Shown here: positions 1-7,011 of the stretch, one piece after another | Layout: each line of letters starts with the position of its first letter | Numbering within the stretch: the first letter of the stretch is position 1 | From: Phycisphaerales bacterium UBA3158 | Lineage (GTDB): Bacteria > Planctomycetota > Phycisphaerae > Phycisphaerales > SM1A02 | NCBI GenBank assembly: GCA_002364555.1 | Contig: DEYM01000075.1 | Location: 1 to 11,835 of the forward strand | Direction of reading: 5' to 3' | Length of the DNA: 11,835 nt | The notes under the pieces: model-generated | The model's input: the letters and a program-made list of their open reading frames with translations, nothing else | What the model was told of the DNA's origin: nothing | Databases searched by the model: none | Made by a program: the position numbers and the translations under genes

Positions 1-298
1 GTCCACCAAGCAGCGCAATTTCCAGGGACTGACCTTCATCCAGACCAATACGGCCATCAACCCCGGTATTTCCGGTGGTCCGCTGTTCAACACCAGCGGA
101 GAGGTCATCGGCATCACGAACATGGGGATTCTGGCTGGTGAAGGTCTCAACTTCGCCATTCCAACTCGATATGTGAAGGATTTCATTCGCAATCGGGAGG
201 CCTTCGCCTACGACATCAAGAATCCCAATTCCGGACATAACTACCACGTGCCACCGAATCGAACAGCCGATGGTGTCGCCAAAGAACTGAATCAGTGA
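1..298 (+). CDS. HtrA/DegP-like trypsin-fold serine protease, C-terminal fragment
   Basis: Reading frame open from position 2 to the TGA at 296-298 (98 residues visible); the start lies left of the window. The visible part holds the catalytic-serine segment AINPGISGGPLFN, with the presumed nucleophile Ser encoded at 71-73. This is followed by GEVIGITNMGI and LNFAIPTRYVKDFI, which is the usual end of the HtrA/DegP protease barrel. The family acts in periplasmic protein quality control. In DegP the residue before the catalytic Ser is Asn (GNSGG); here it is Ile (GISGG). Only about 45 residues follow the last barrel strand, ending in a polar tail, so there is no C-terminal PDZ domain. This is therefore a PDZ-less trypsin-like protease, or one whose other domains are N-terminal. 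His and Asp of the triad are outside the window. The protease fold assignment is solid; the exact subfamily is not. Confidence 0.85.
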   Translation, partial: STKQRNFQGLTFIQTNTAINPGISGGPLFNTSGEVIGITNMGILAGEGLNFAIPTRYVKDFIRNREAFAYDIKNPNSGHNYHVPPNRTADGVAKELNQ

Positions 299-360
299 AT
301 CCAATCGTTCCTGAGTGAGGGCCATCGTCCCACCAGGCACCCATCGGAGGAGAGACTCCC

Positions 361-2136
361 GTGTTTTTGACAACCGCACTCGTAACCGTTTCCTGTCTTG
401 CCGCTACAGAGCTCACGCTGGACAAGGTCGCCCCGGAGCAGACCGTTCTCGCCGTTTCATTTGAGGATCTCTCGGATCTGATGAAGAGTTTCGATGGACA
501 AGGAGCCATCAAGGAGATGTCGGGTACGTATCTTCTCGAGGGTCCTGCCTTTGATGCAATTCCGATGGACGATGGCATCAAGGAACTGATGGAAGAGAAG
601 TCCCTCCTCGAGGTGACCCAGGGCATGCGGATGGGCATGGCGATATTCCCCGTCGTTGATCAGGAAACCACCGCGGTCTCAATCGGCCTGACCATGTATG
701 TCGATCTGGGTGAATCGGCTGATTCGCTCGGCAAGGTCTGGGACGAGGCCATCGAGGCAGCCCAGTCCTCGACTCCTGATGACATGAAGATGGAGCTCAT
801 GGAGATGGGCGGCACCGAGGTCATCCGCATCGACATCGAGCAGGGCGATGACATGGAAGAAGAGGACGATCCATTCGGCGGTCGTGGTGGAATGGGCATG
901 GGCCTCTCCATGGAAGACGCGACTCCGAAGCGTTACTTCGCGGCCCGGTCCGACGAGCACATCCTGGTGACGTCCTCTCGAAGTCAGATGCAGAGAATGA
1001 TCGATCTGCTCGCTGGTGATGATGTCGAGGGTGGTCTGGGCGAGCTCGATTCCTGGAAGGGCGTCAATGGCTACCTCGGCAACTCGGGCTTGCGTATGGT
1101 TCTCCTGACCGACCATCTGGGCGAGATGATGGAATCCATGGGGCAGCCCTTCATCGTGAGCATGGCCAAGCCGATGGTCCTCGCCATGTTCGGTCGAATC
1201 GAGGCGATGGGGTACAGCCTGGAGTCCGCCGAATCGCCGGCGATGGCGACCTTCAACATGGGCGCATGGATGCCCGAAGGCAAGACCGGTCTCATGAATC
1301 TCATGTCCCGCAATTCCGCTAGGGAGCCGATTCCAAGCTGGCTGTCCGCGGAGGCCGTCAGCTATGGGCGTCTGAACTTCGACTTCGATGGTGTCATTCC
1401 CTGGATCAAGGAAGTGATCAACTCCAATCCCATGATGGCCATGCAGGGTGCCCAGGCCATGGAGCAGATGGAGCCGATGATGCAGAAGTTCATGGATGGA
1501 ATGGGCGGCACCGTTCAAATGAGCAAGAGCATCAGCTATCCCCTGACTGCCCAGAGCATGGGAAGCCTCTATGCGATTGATTCCAAGAACGCCAAGTCGT
1601 TCACGGACACGCTTTCCGAAATGGCTCCCCAGATGGGATTCGAGCCTCGTGATTTCCAGGGTCACCAGATCTATTCGATGGAGACCGGTGGCATGGTCCC
1701 CGGCATGCCATCCGAGATAGCTGTGGCCGTCGGAGGTGGTGAGATCTACCTGGGAACCATGTCATCCGTCGAGCAGTCTCTTCGCACAATCGGTTCGACC
1801 GATTCCAGCGACAGTCCCGTCGCCGCGAGCTTCAAGCCAGTCGAGTCGATGTTCTCCACCGATCCTGTCGTCTACTGGTCCATCTCGGATATTGGTCGTT
1901 CCATGGCTGCGGAAGCGAAGATATCGATGATGCAGTGGTCCAAGGAGATGGATGATCTGCGTCAGGAGGATCCCGAGTTGGCAGAGGAGCTCGGAGAGAT
2001 GATGAACGACGAGGCCGGGCCGATGAGCATGTTCGGAGAGTTCGGCGACATGATCGGGCTCGTCGGGTACGAGATCATGTCGGTCGACAGCGGCTTCAAG
2101 GGCAAGGGTTGGATCATGGAGCCGGTGGTCGAGTAG
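361..2136 (+). CDS. Met-rich exported protein of unknown function (591 aa)
   Basis: Not recognised as a named family. The start is GTG at 361, because the frame is closed upstream by TGA at 316-318 and a good GGAGGAG box sits at 346-352, 8 nt before the GTG. Residues 2-15 are hydrophobic and end in CLAATEL, which looks like a short signal peptide; the n-region lacks a positive charge, and the single Cys does not sit in a canonical lipobox. The mature part is acidic and holds about 61 Met in 591 residues, with clusters near residues 137-187 and 359-386. It alternates beta-like hydrophobic stretches with amphipathic segments, and I see no catalytic motif or transmembrane helix after the signal. 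The general look (opening with VLAVSFEDL and ending in a long solvent-exposed half) recalls large exported proteins of unknown function common in planctomycetes, such as DUF3352-like ones, but that is only an impression. It follows the protease by 62 nt and could be co-transcribed with it. Confidence 0.75.
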   Translation: MFLTTALVTVSCLAATELTLDKVAPEQTVLAVSFEDLSDLMKSFDGQGAIKEMSGTYLLEGPAFDAIPMDDGIKELMEEKSLLEVTQGMRMGMAIFPVVDQETTAVSIGLTMYVDLGESADSLGKVWDEAIEAAQSSTPDDMKMELMEMGGTEVIRIDIEQGDDMEEEDDPFGGRGGMGMGLSMEDATPKRYFAARSDEHILVTSSRSQMQRMIDLLAGDDVEGGLGELDSWKGVNGYLGNSGLRMVLLTDHLGEMMESMGQPFIVSMAKPMVLAMFGRIEAMGYSLESAESPAMATFNMGAWMPEGKTGLMNLMSRNSAREPIPSWLSAEAVSYGRLNFDFDGVIPWIKEVINSNPMMAMQGAQAMEQMEPMMQKFMDGMGGTVQMSKSISYPLTAQSMGSLYAIDSKNAKSFTDTLSEMAPQMGFEPRDFQGHQIYSMETGGMVPGMPSEIAVAVGGGEIYLGTMSSVEQSLRTIGSTDSSDSPVAASFKPVESMFSTDPVVYWSISDIGRSMAAEAKISMMQWSKEMDDLRQEDPELAEELGEMMNDEAGPMSMFGEFGDMIGLVGYEIMSVDSGFKGKGWIMEPVVE

Positions 2137-2157
2137 GGCTCATCGTCCGAGTTGGGC

Positions 2158-3000
2158 TCAGGTCCAGCCGAGTACCAGGAAGATCGATGTGAACACCAGG
2201 TCCGCGATGATGACGATCACGATCGTCTGGACGACGGTGTCGGTGGTCGCCTTGCCGACGCCCGCGGCGCCACCGGTGACCTTGAGTCCGTTGTAGCAGG
2301 CGATCGACGCCAGTATGACACCGAAGAAGAGCGCCTTGATCAGTCCGGTCAGGAAGTCCGAGAGATTGAGCTGAACGAGCGTGTTGTCGATGTACACCTG
2401 AGAGGAGACATCGAACGACAGGCAGGTGATGAAGCCCGCACTGACCACGCCGGACACATCGGCGAGGATCGTCAGGAGGATCAGGCTGATGACCGTGGCG
2501 ATCACTCTTGGGACGACCAGGAATCGAATTGGATTCAGGGCATGGGCTTCAAGCGCCTCGATCTCCTCGCCGACGACCATGGTGCCGATTTCAGCGGCGA
2601 TCGATGCCCCGGCGAATCCCGTGAGGACGATGGCCGAGATGAGGGGGCCAAGTTCGCGGAACACGGCTATGCCGACGATGTTGGCGATCTTGTTCTGCTG
2701 GCCCAGTTCAGCGAGTGGGGGGTACATGGACATGGCCAGAATCAGCCCGATGCACGAGGAGACGACAAGCACGATCGCGATCGACTTGACGCCGACTCGT
2801 ACCATCTGAGCCACGATGGCGTCCTTGCCGAGTCTGACGGTGGGTACCATCAGGGGTCGTACGCTCCACTTGGCGGAATTCCAGATGATGAACCAGAGGC
2901 CTCCCAGGAGTGTGAAGACACTCAGCCAGAAGCTGCCCCACAAGGCCATCGCTCTGATGGCCAATGGTTCTCTTGTCGGCATGTCGCTGCTTGAATCCAT
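2158..3000 (-). CDS. mlaE: MlaE/YrbE-type ABC lipid transport permease
   Basis: 280-residue integral inner-membrane protein of the MlaE (DUF140) family, the permease of MCE-type systems that move phospholipids between inner and outer membranes. The family signature is present: RELGPLISAIVLTGFAGAS at about residues 115-133, then AAEIGTM and EEIEALEAHALNP (about 136-157), the segment that contacts the MlaF ATPase. Near the C-terminus CYNGLKVTGGAAGVGKAT matches the second conserved MlaE block. About five hydrophobic segments can be counted (roughly 22-40, 70-92, 108-135, 165-190 and the C-terminal 25 residues). Length is close to the usual 255-265 plus a short N-terminal tail. Its ATG directly follows the TGA of the STAS gene (TGAATG), so it is surely co-translated. 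The partners MlaF (ATPase) and MlaD (MCE) are not next to it: it is last in the operon and meets a convergent gene 21 nt downstream. Confidence 0.92.
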   Translation of the reverse strand: MDSSSDMPTREPLAIRAMALWGSFWLSVFTLLGGLWFIIWNSAKWSVRPLMVPTVRLGKDAIVAQMVRVGVKSIAIVLVVSSCIGLILAMSMYPPLAELGQQNKIANIVGIAVFRELGPLISAIVLTGFAGASIAAEIGTMVVGEEIEALEAHALNPIRFLVVPRVIATVISLILLTILADVSGVVSAGFITCLSFDVSSQVYIDNTLVQLNLSDFLTGLIKALFFGVILASIACYNGLKVTGGAAGVGKATTDTVVQTIVIVIIADLVFTSIFLVLGWT

Positions 3001-3351
3001 TCAGTCGGTTGTCCCGGTGCACTCTTCCAGCGATACCGCGATCTTGAAGACCCCGTCGAGTCGAGCGATCTGGAACACCGACAGAACTCGGTCGCCCAGC
3101 TGGCAAAGTGTCAGATCGAGCCCCTTCTGTCGACACGACTGAAGCAGTTCGACCAACGTCGCGACACCTGACGAATCCATGTACGGAACGGCTTTCAGAT
3201 CGACAATGATCTGATCGGTCGCTTCATCCACGATTTCGCGAAGCTGTGTTCGCAATGTCGGGGAACTGGCCAGGTCGATGTCGCCTTCTGGTCTGATGAT
3301 CACCATGTCCTGTTGGCGATCGACAACTACTTTCATGACATGATCACTCAT
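3001..3351 (-). CDS. STAS-domain protein (anti-sigma factor antagonist or MlaB-like)
   Basis: Single STAS domain of 116 residues, the full length of SpoIIAA/RsbV-type proteins. The phospho-acceptor motif YMDSSGVATL is intact: Asp59-Ser60-Ser61-Gly62, with Ser60 matching the kinase target of SpoIIAA. Upstream strands VVVDRQQDMVIIRPEGDIDLASS and IIVDLKAVPYMDS fit the fold. I chose ATG at 3351, which overlaps the end of the ATPase gene by 8 nt (ATGAGTGA) with GGGGAC just upstream. In-frame starts at 3363 (ATG) and 3369 (TTG) would add 4 or 6 residues. Two roles compete. The ATPase upstream points to anti-anti-sigma function in a partner switch; the mlaE gene abutting downstream points to an MlaB-like subunit of a lipid ABC transporter. 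An intact phospho-serine motif with a kinase gene alongside favours a regulated switch, and both roles could apply at once. Confidence 0.9.
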   Translation of the reverse strand: MSDHVMKVVVDRQQDMVIIRPEGDIDLASSPTLRTQLREIVDEATDQIIVDLKAVPYMDSSGVATLVELLQSCRQKGLDLTLCQLGDRVLSVFQIARLDGVFKIAVSLEECTGTTD

Positions 3352-3907
3352 CGGAGTCCCCATTTTCAATCGTGTTCTTCGGATTGTGGCCCAGCGGGTA
3401 TCGCATGGACAGTTTCATACCGCCGCCATCGCGATGGCTGTATTCCACGGTTTCCATGATCTCGTTGATGATGTGGACGCCGAGACCGCCCGGACGAACG
3501 TCATCGAGATTTCGGGATCGGATCGTGTCGAGATCCGCATGCTTGGCCCGGTCGAGAACTTCTATCAGAAGCTCGGACTTCTCTTCTTCCAGACGAGTCA
3601 GCTGGAGCGTTATTCTGCCATCCGGAGAGTTGTCGTATCCATGGCGGATGACGTTGCAGATCGCCTCGTCGACCGCCAGGCATATTCGAGCGGATTGATG
3701 GTGGTCGAGTCCCATTCGCTCACACAGGGAATCCAGCAGTCGGCGTATGGCCCCGAGATAGATCGGGCGGCTGAAGAATTCCAGATCGATGTCTGGGGTC
3801 ACTTCCGGCTTGTGATCGGTATCGGTCATGGGTCGTTGAGCGAGATCCCTTCCCTGATGGGGGGAGGCTGTCTTCTTGGAATGGGGTTGGGATGTGGTTG
3901 CTGACAC
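3344..3907 (-). CDS. RsbW/SpoIIAB-like ATPase, anti-sigma factor / serine kinase
   Basis: 187-residue GHKL-fold ATPase of the small anti-sigma class (HATPase_c_2). The N-box reads AVDEAICNVIRHGYDN (Glu81, Asn85), the G1 box VLDRAK (Asp119), and the glycine lid PGGLGVHIINEIMETVEY starts at residue 139. There is no histidine-phosphorylation domain, so it is not a sensor kinase. Family members bind a sigma factor or other effector and phosphorylate a STAS partner; the STAS gene overlapping its 3' end is the obvious partner. No sigma factor gene is adjacent. Start: GTG at 3907 is taken because a TATGAT hexamer lies exactly 6 nt upstream, suggesting a leaderless message. The other candidate is ATG at 3829 (residue 27), after a Ser/Thr/His-rich, probably disordered stretch whose codon use differs from the rest. 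Residues 27 onwards hold the whole domain, so the fold call does not depend on the choice. Confidence 0.9.
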   Translation of the reverse strand: MSATTSQPHSKKTASPHQGRDLAQRPMTDTDHKPEVTPDIDLEFFSRPIYLGAIRRLLDSLCERMGLDHHQSARICLAVDEAICNVIRHGYDNSPDGRITLQLTRLEEEKSELLIEVLDRAKHADLDTIRSRNLDDVRPGGLGVHIINEIMETVEYSHRDGGGMKLSMRYPLGHNPKNTIENGDSDE

Positions 3908-3913
3908 GATCTC

Positions 3914-3919
3914 ATCATA
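3914..3919 (-). promoter_or_regulatory. -10-like hexamer TATGAT for the ATPase-STAS-mlaE operon
   Basis: On the minus strand TATGAT is followed by GAGATC and then GTG (3907). A transcript starting 6-8 nt after the hexamer would begin at or next to that GTG, leaving no room for a ribosome binding site. No convincing TTGACA sits 16-18 nt upstream (the best is TGAGTC). If ATG 3829 is the true start, the same promoter would give a leader of about 78 nt. Confidence 0.4.
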
Positions 3920-3979
3920 CGGGAAGGTGTCCGATTCGACTCAGCGGCCCTCTCTGGATAATCCACACGCGGCTGCTCC

Positions 3980-3988
3980 TGATACCAT
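3980..3988 (+). promoter_or_regulatory. Extended -10 promoter candidate for guaA (TGATACCAT)
   Basis: TGATACCAT fits the extended -10 form TGnTAnnnT and lacks a good -35 element, as such promoters may. The expected start of transcription is near 3995, giving a leader of about 56 nt before guaA. The surrounding CCTGATACCATG matches CCTGCTACCATG ahead of the SRP RNA gene at 11 of 12 bases. I see no purine riboswitch or repeat in the 143-nt gap (3908-4050). Confidence 0.45.
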
Positions 3989-4050
3989 GATTCACTCTGA
4001 TTCGGTTTTCCGGGACTCGCCGGCCATCAGATTCCAAAGGAGCCTGTTTC

Positions 4051-5643
4051 ATGACATCTGGAGGGGATTTGTCACATCACGCCAAGCGAGATGTCGAGAC
4101 GGTGCTGATTCTTGACTTTGGTAGTCAGTATGCCCAGCTGATCGCCCGAAGGGTTCGTGAAGCGGGTGCGTTCAGTCTTCTGGTCTCCCCGGATATGCCG
4201 TTGGAGAAGCTGCGTGCTCACAATCCCAAGGGCATCATCCTGTCCGGTGGACCTTCAAGCATCAATGAAGAAGGCTCGCCTCGCTGCGATGAACGGTTGT
4301 TCGAACTGGGTGTCCCCGTTCTTGGCATCTGCTACGGAATGCAGCTTGGTTGTCACCTTCTGGGCTGCAACATCGAGGCGGCCCAAGCCAGGGAATATGG
4401 TAGAAGTCGCCTTTCCGTCGAGTGTACCGAGGGGCTGCTGGCGAATATCCCTCAGGAAACAGCAGTATGGATGAGTCATGGAGATCAGGTATCCGGTCTC
4501 TCGGACGACTTCGAGACGCTGGCTTCGACGCCAACGTGTCCCCATGCCGCCGTTCGACATCGTTCCCTGCCTTTCCACGGCATACAGTTCCATCCGGAAG
4601 TCACCCACACTCCCCATGGTGTCGATATTCTTCGCAATTTCCTCTACGAAGTCTGCGGGTGCACCGGCACATGGAGAATGTCCGACTACCTCGAATCCGC
4701 CTGTGAAGAGGTGCGTAGTCGAGTCGGCCAGGATCGGGTGATCTGCGGACTCAGCGGTGGTGTCGATTCGTCCGTCGTGGCGGCACTGCTTTCCAAGGCG
4801 ATCGGTGATCAGCTGACATGCATCTTCGTCGACAACGGCCTGCTCCGGAAGAAGGAGCGTGATCTCGTCGAGTCGACGTTCCGTGGCCATTTCGACATCG
4901 ATCTTCGAGTGGTCGACGCCTCTGAGGAGTTCCTGTCCGATCTCGAGGGTGTGACCGATCCGCAGGAGAAGAGACGTCTCATCGGGCATCGCTTCATCGA
5001 CGTCTTCAAGGCTTCCTCAAAGGAAGTCGCGGCAGAGGGGCGAGGTGAAGCTCGTTTTCTCGCTCAGGGCACCTTGTATCCGGATGTCATCGAATCGGGC
5101 CACGGCCATGCCGGGCAGGCTGCCAACATCAAGCTGCATCACAATGTGGGTGGATTGCCGGAGGATCTGGGTTTCGAGCTCATCGAGCCGCTTCGCCAGC
5201 TTTTCAAGGACGAGGTCCGAGCGCTTGGCGAGGTTCTTGGCCTGCCGTCGCACATCGTATGGAGGCATCCGTTTCCCGGTCCGGGTCTGGCTGTCCGCGT
5301 TCTTGGTGAGATAACCAGGGACAAGCTGGATGTCATCCGCGAATGCGATGAGATTCTCCTGGAGGAGATCGTCGCTCGGAATCTCTATCGAAGCACGGAT
5401 CAGGTCTTCGCCGTCCTTCTTCCCGTCCAGTCGGTCGGTGTCATGGGGGATGGTCGAACCTACGAATCGGTCGTCGCCGTCCGTGCCGTCGAGACGTCGG
5501 ATTTCATGACCGCGGACTGGGCCAGGATTCCACATGATGTCCTTGCGAACATCAGCAGCAGGATGATCAATGAAGTGGCTGGTGTGAACAGGGTGGTCTA
5601 CGACATCTCGAGCAAGCCTCCGGCCACGATCGAGTGGGAGTGA
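4051..5643 (+). CDS. guaA: GMP synthase (glutamine-hydrolysing)
   Basis: Converts XMP to GMP using ATP and glutamine, the last step of de novo GMP synthesis. All parts are present in 530 residues (E. coli GuaA has 525). A class I glutamine amidotransferase domain (about 17-200) carries the nucleophile elbow LGICYGMQ (Cys94) and the catalytic pair His181 and Glu183 in FHPEVTH. The ATP-pyrophosphatase domain opens with the PP-loop GLSGGVDSS (233-241). The C-terminal dimerisation domain includes HPFPGPGLAVRVLGE and ends in the family-typical PPATIEWE. Start ATG 4051 has an AAAGGAG box at 4036-4042, 8 nt upstream, and a 15-residue polar leader before VETVLILDFGSQY. It is monocistronic by layout: a divergent operon on the left and a convergent gene 10 nt beyond its stop. 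Nothing looks damaged. Confidence 0.98.
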   Translation: MTSGGDLSHHAKRDVETVLILDFGSQYAQLIARRVREAGAFSLLVSPDMPLEKLRAHNPKGIILSGGPSSINEEGSPRCDERLFELGVPVLGICYGMQLGCHLLGCNIEAAQAREYGRSRLSVECTEGLLANIPQETAVWMSHGDQVSGLSDDFETLASTPTCPHAAVRHRSLPFHGIQFHPEVTHTPHGVDILRNFLYEVCGCTGTWRMSDYLESACEEVRSRVGQDRVICGLSGGVDSSVVAALLSKAIGDQLTCIFVDNGLLRKKERDLVESTFRGHFDIDLRVVDASEEFLSDLEGVTDPQEKRRLIGHRFIDVFKASSKEVAAEGRGEARFLAQGTLYPDVIESGHGHAGQAANIKLHHNVGGLPEDLGFELIEPLRQLFKDEVRALGEVLGLPSHIVWRHPFPGPGLAVRVLGEITRDKLDVIRECDEILLEEIVARNLYRSTDQVFAVLLPVQSVGVMGDGRTYESVVAVRAVETSDFMTADWARIPHDVLANISSRMINEVAGVNRVVYDISSKPPATIEWE

Positions 5644-5653
5644 GCGGATTCAA

Positions 5654-6889
5654 TCAGCCTCTTCTCGGGCTGCGCCCGGATCCAGGCCGCTTGTTCTGAG
5701 GGGATGTCGTCTGCCGTGCCTGATCGACCGCGGATGATGCCATGGAGCCCTTCGTGGATTCCTCATGAGTCATGTCGTCCGCGGGTCTGGCGAAGACGAG
5801 TCGACCGGCCGTTGTCTGGACTGAGTTGTTGATCGTGATCATGATCTCATCGCCGATGTATCTGTCACCACCTTCGATGACGACCATGGTGCCATCAGGC
5901 AGAAATCCGATTCCCTGATCCTTCGATTCGCCTTTTCGGAGTATGGCGATGGGCATCGTCTGCCCCGGCACGACGGTTCCCTGCAGTTGGTCGGTCAGGT
6001 CATTGAGATTCAGGACGCTCACGTCACGGATCTCGGCGACTCTGGCCAGATTGAAATCGGTGGTCACGATCCGGAAGGACTTCTCCTCGGCCAGAAGAAG
6101 CAGGGCAAGATCGACCGCCTCGTCTCCCTGTTCGGCCTGTTCGATGGTGATCGTCGTGCGGGCATTGTCCTGAAGCTGCCGGAGGTTCGCCAGGCCCCTT
6201 CGGCCACGGGCACGCTTGGCGGAATCGTTCGAGTCCGAGAGCTGGTGCAGTTCATCGATGATGAACTGGGGAGCCACGAGCGGCGCGTCGAGGAATCCGG
6301 TCTGTGAAAAGCTGTTTATCCGACCATCGATGAACGCGGAGGAGTCGAGGAGCATCGGTCGAACCCCTCTGACCTGCCTGGAGAATTCGACGTACGGAAT
6401 GACCATCCGAATGTTGTCTTTGGTGGTCAGAACGATCGACACGGCGAGGTAGCAGAGTGTCAGTCCACTGGCCAGCTTCAGAAGAGTGAGATACTTCAGC
6501 GCGGAATCCTCTCGGTCGAGGCCCCATGTATCCGCGATCAGATCGATCAGAGTGCCCACGGCAAGCGAGGCGAAGAGTCCCGCGACCAGCGCCAGATACA
6601 GCCCGAACACGTTGGCGAGTCTCTTCCTCGGATTCAGTATGTCCAGGAACAGAACGATCGCGGCCAGTGCGGTGGTCGACACGACAGGCGCCGCGTAGTC
6701 CCAGAACACCAAACCCTTCTCCACAGGGGCCACGATACTGATGAACGGAAGGGTGGACGCCGCGATCATCAGCACCACGTAGACCAGCCGAGTGGACAGC
6801 AGCAGGAAGTGTTGGGAGTCCTGCTGTGACGTCTCGAGAGGCGTCTTCAGCTCGGGCGGCTTCTGGCTGGACCCTTCCTTGTTGCTCAT
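5654..6889 (-). CDS. Membrane-anchored PIN-TRAM domain protein (YacL-like putative RNase)
   Basis: 411 residues with the architecture of B. subtilis YacL-type proteins. A polar N-terminus of about 30 residues is followed by about four hydrophobic segments (roughly 33-54, 64-84, 93-118, 134-154). A PIN nuclease domain (about 178-295) follows, then a TRAM RNA-binding domain (about 300-367). The PIN acidic residues are visible: Asp182 and Asp188 in LLDSSAFIDGR, Glu213 in IIDELHQL, Asp260 in DEAVDLALL, and Asp278 in VTTDFNLA. TRAM is QLQGTVVPGQTMPIAILRKG onwards. A PIN domain with complete acidic residues is probably an active ribonuclease; the natural substrate of this family is poorly known. 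The 43-residue C-terminal tail is Ser/Gln/Arg-rich and probably disordered. The ATG at 6889 is the only start possible, since the frame is closed by TGA at 6908-6910. It has no Shine-Dalgarno sequence and may be leaderless. Confidence 0.9.
   Translation of the reverse strand: MSNKEGSSQKPPELKTPLETSQQDSQHFLLLSTRLVYVVLMIAASTLPFISIVAPVEKGLVFWDYAAPVVSTTALAAIVLFLDILNPRKRLANVFGLYLALVAGLFASLAVGTLIDLIADTWGLDREDSALKYLTLLKLASGLTLCYLAVSIVLTTKDNIRMVIPYVEFSRQVRGVRPMLLDSSAFIDGRINSFSQTGFLDAPLVAPQFIIDELHQLSDSNDSAKRARGRRGLANLRQLQDNARTTITIEQAEQGDEAVDLALLLLAEEKSFRIVTTDFNLARVAEIRDVSVLNLNDLTDQLQGTVVPGQTMPIAILRKGESKDQGIGFLPDGTMVVIEGGDRYIGDEIMITINNSVQTTAGRLVFARPADDMTHEESTKGSMASSAVDQARQTTSPQNKRPGSGRSPRRG
5666..5678. 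terminator. Weak stem-loop just after guaA, inside the 3' end of the PIN-TRAM gene
   Basis: CGGGC-TGC-GCCCG forms a 5-bp GC-only stem with a 3-nt loop, starting 22 nt after the guaA stop codon. It could end guaA transcription, but no T-run follows. It also lies in the coding region of the convergent gene, so it may be chance in GC-rich DNA. Confidence 0.2.
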
Positions 6890-6895
6890 GACATG

Positions 6896-6904
6896 AGTGT
6901 ACCA
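6896..6904 (-). promoter_or_regulatory. Extended -10 promoter candidate for the PIN-TRAM gene (TGGTACACT)
   Basis: On the minus strand TGGTACACT fits TGnTAnnnT. It is followed by CATGTC (6 nt) and then the ATG at 6889, so transcription would begin at or beside the start codon. No purine-rich ribosome binding site lies between. The same 6-nt distance separates TATGAT from the GTG of the ATPase gene at 3907. Confidence 0.4.
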
Positions 6905-6997
6905 AGGTCAAATGGCCCGGCTTCCGTGGGATCTGATCCGAAGTCGTGATCTTCATCGAGAATCACCGGTTCTGCTCGGGTAGTCGATTCGGAGGCC

Positions 6998-7006
6998 TGC
7001 TACCAT
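6998..7006 (+). promoter_or_regulatory. Extended -10 promoter candidate for SRP RNA and dnaX (TGCTACCAT)
   Basis: TGCTACCAT fits the extended -10 pattern. Its predicted start point (about 6 nt past the hexamer) is G7012, which is exactly the first base of the long terminal helix of the SRP RNA. This agreement of two independent signals supports both. No TTGACA-like -35 is visible at the usual distance. Confidence 0.5.
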
Positions 7007-7011
7007 GCGGT

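Noticed and set aside
679..1665. 328-residue open frame on the - strand inside the Met-rich exported protein gene
   Set aside because: His/Leu/Arg-rich antisense shadow with no domain. The + strand frame has a ribosome binding site and a signal peptide.
2137..2157. GGGCTCA direct repeat around the convergent stop codons (2136 and 2158)
   Set aside because: Only two 7-bp copies, easily chance, with no target-site duplication, mobile gene or pairing structure nearby.
2660..2720. Sigma-54 promoter-like GG...GC spacing
   Set aside because: The distance between GG and GC is 12 rather than 10 bases, and it lies within mlaE coding sequence.
2152..2994. 280-residue open frame on the + strand opposite mlaE
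   Set aside because: It mirrors mlaE codon for codon, and its product is a highly charged Asp/Gly/His-rich string with no fold-like pattern, while the minus strand gives a clear MlaE protein.
3908..4050. Possible purine riboswitch or other leader RNA ahead of guaA
   Set aside because: No conserved riboswitch core or extended pairing was found. The leader predicted from the promoter is only about 56 nt, too short for a typical purine riboswitch with expression platform.
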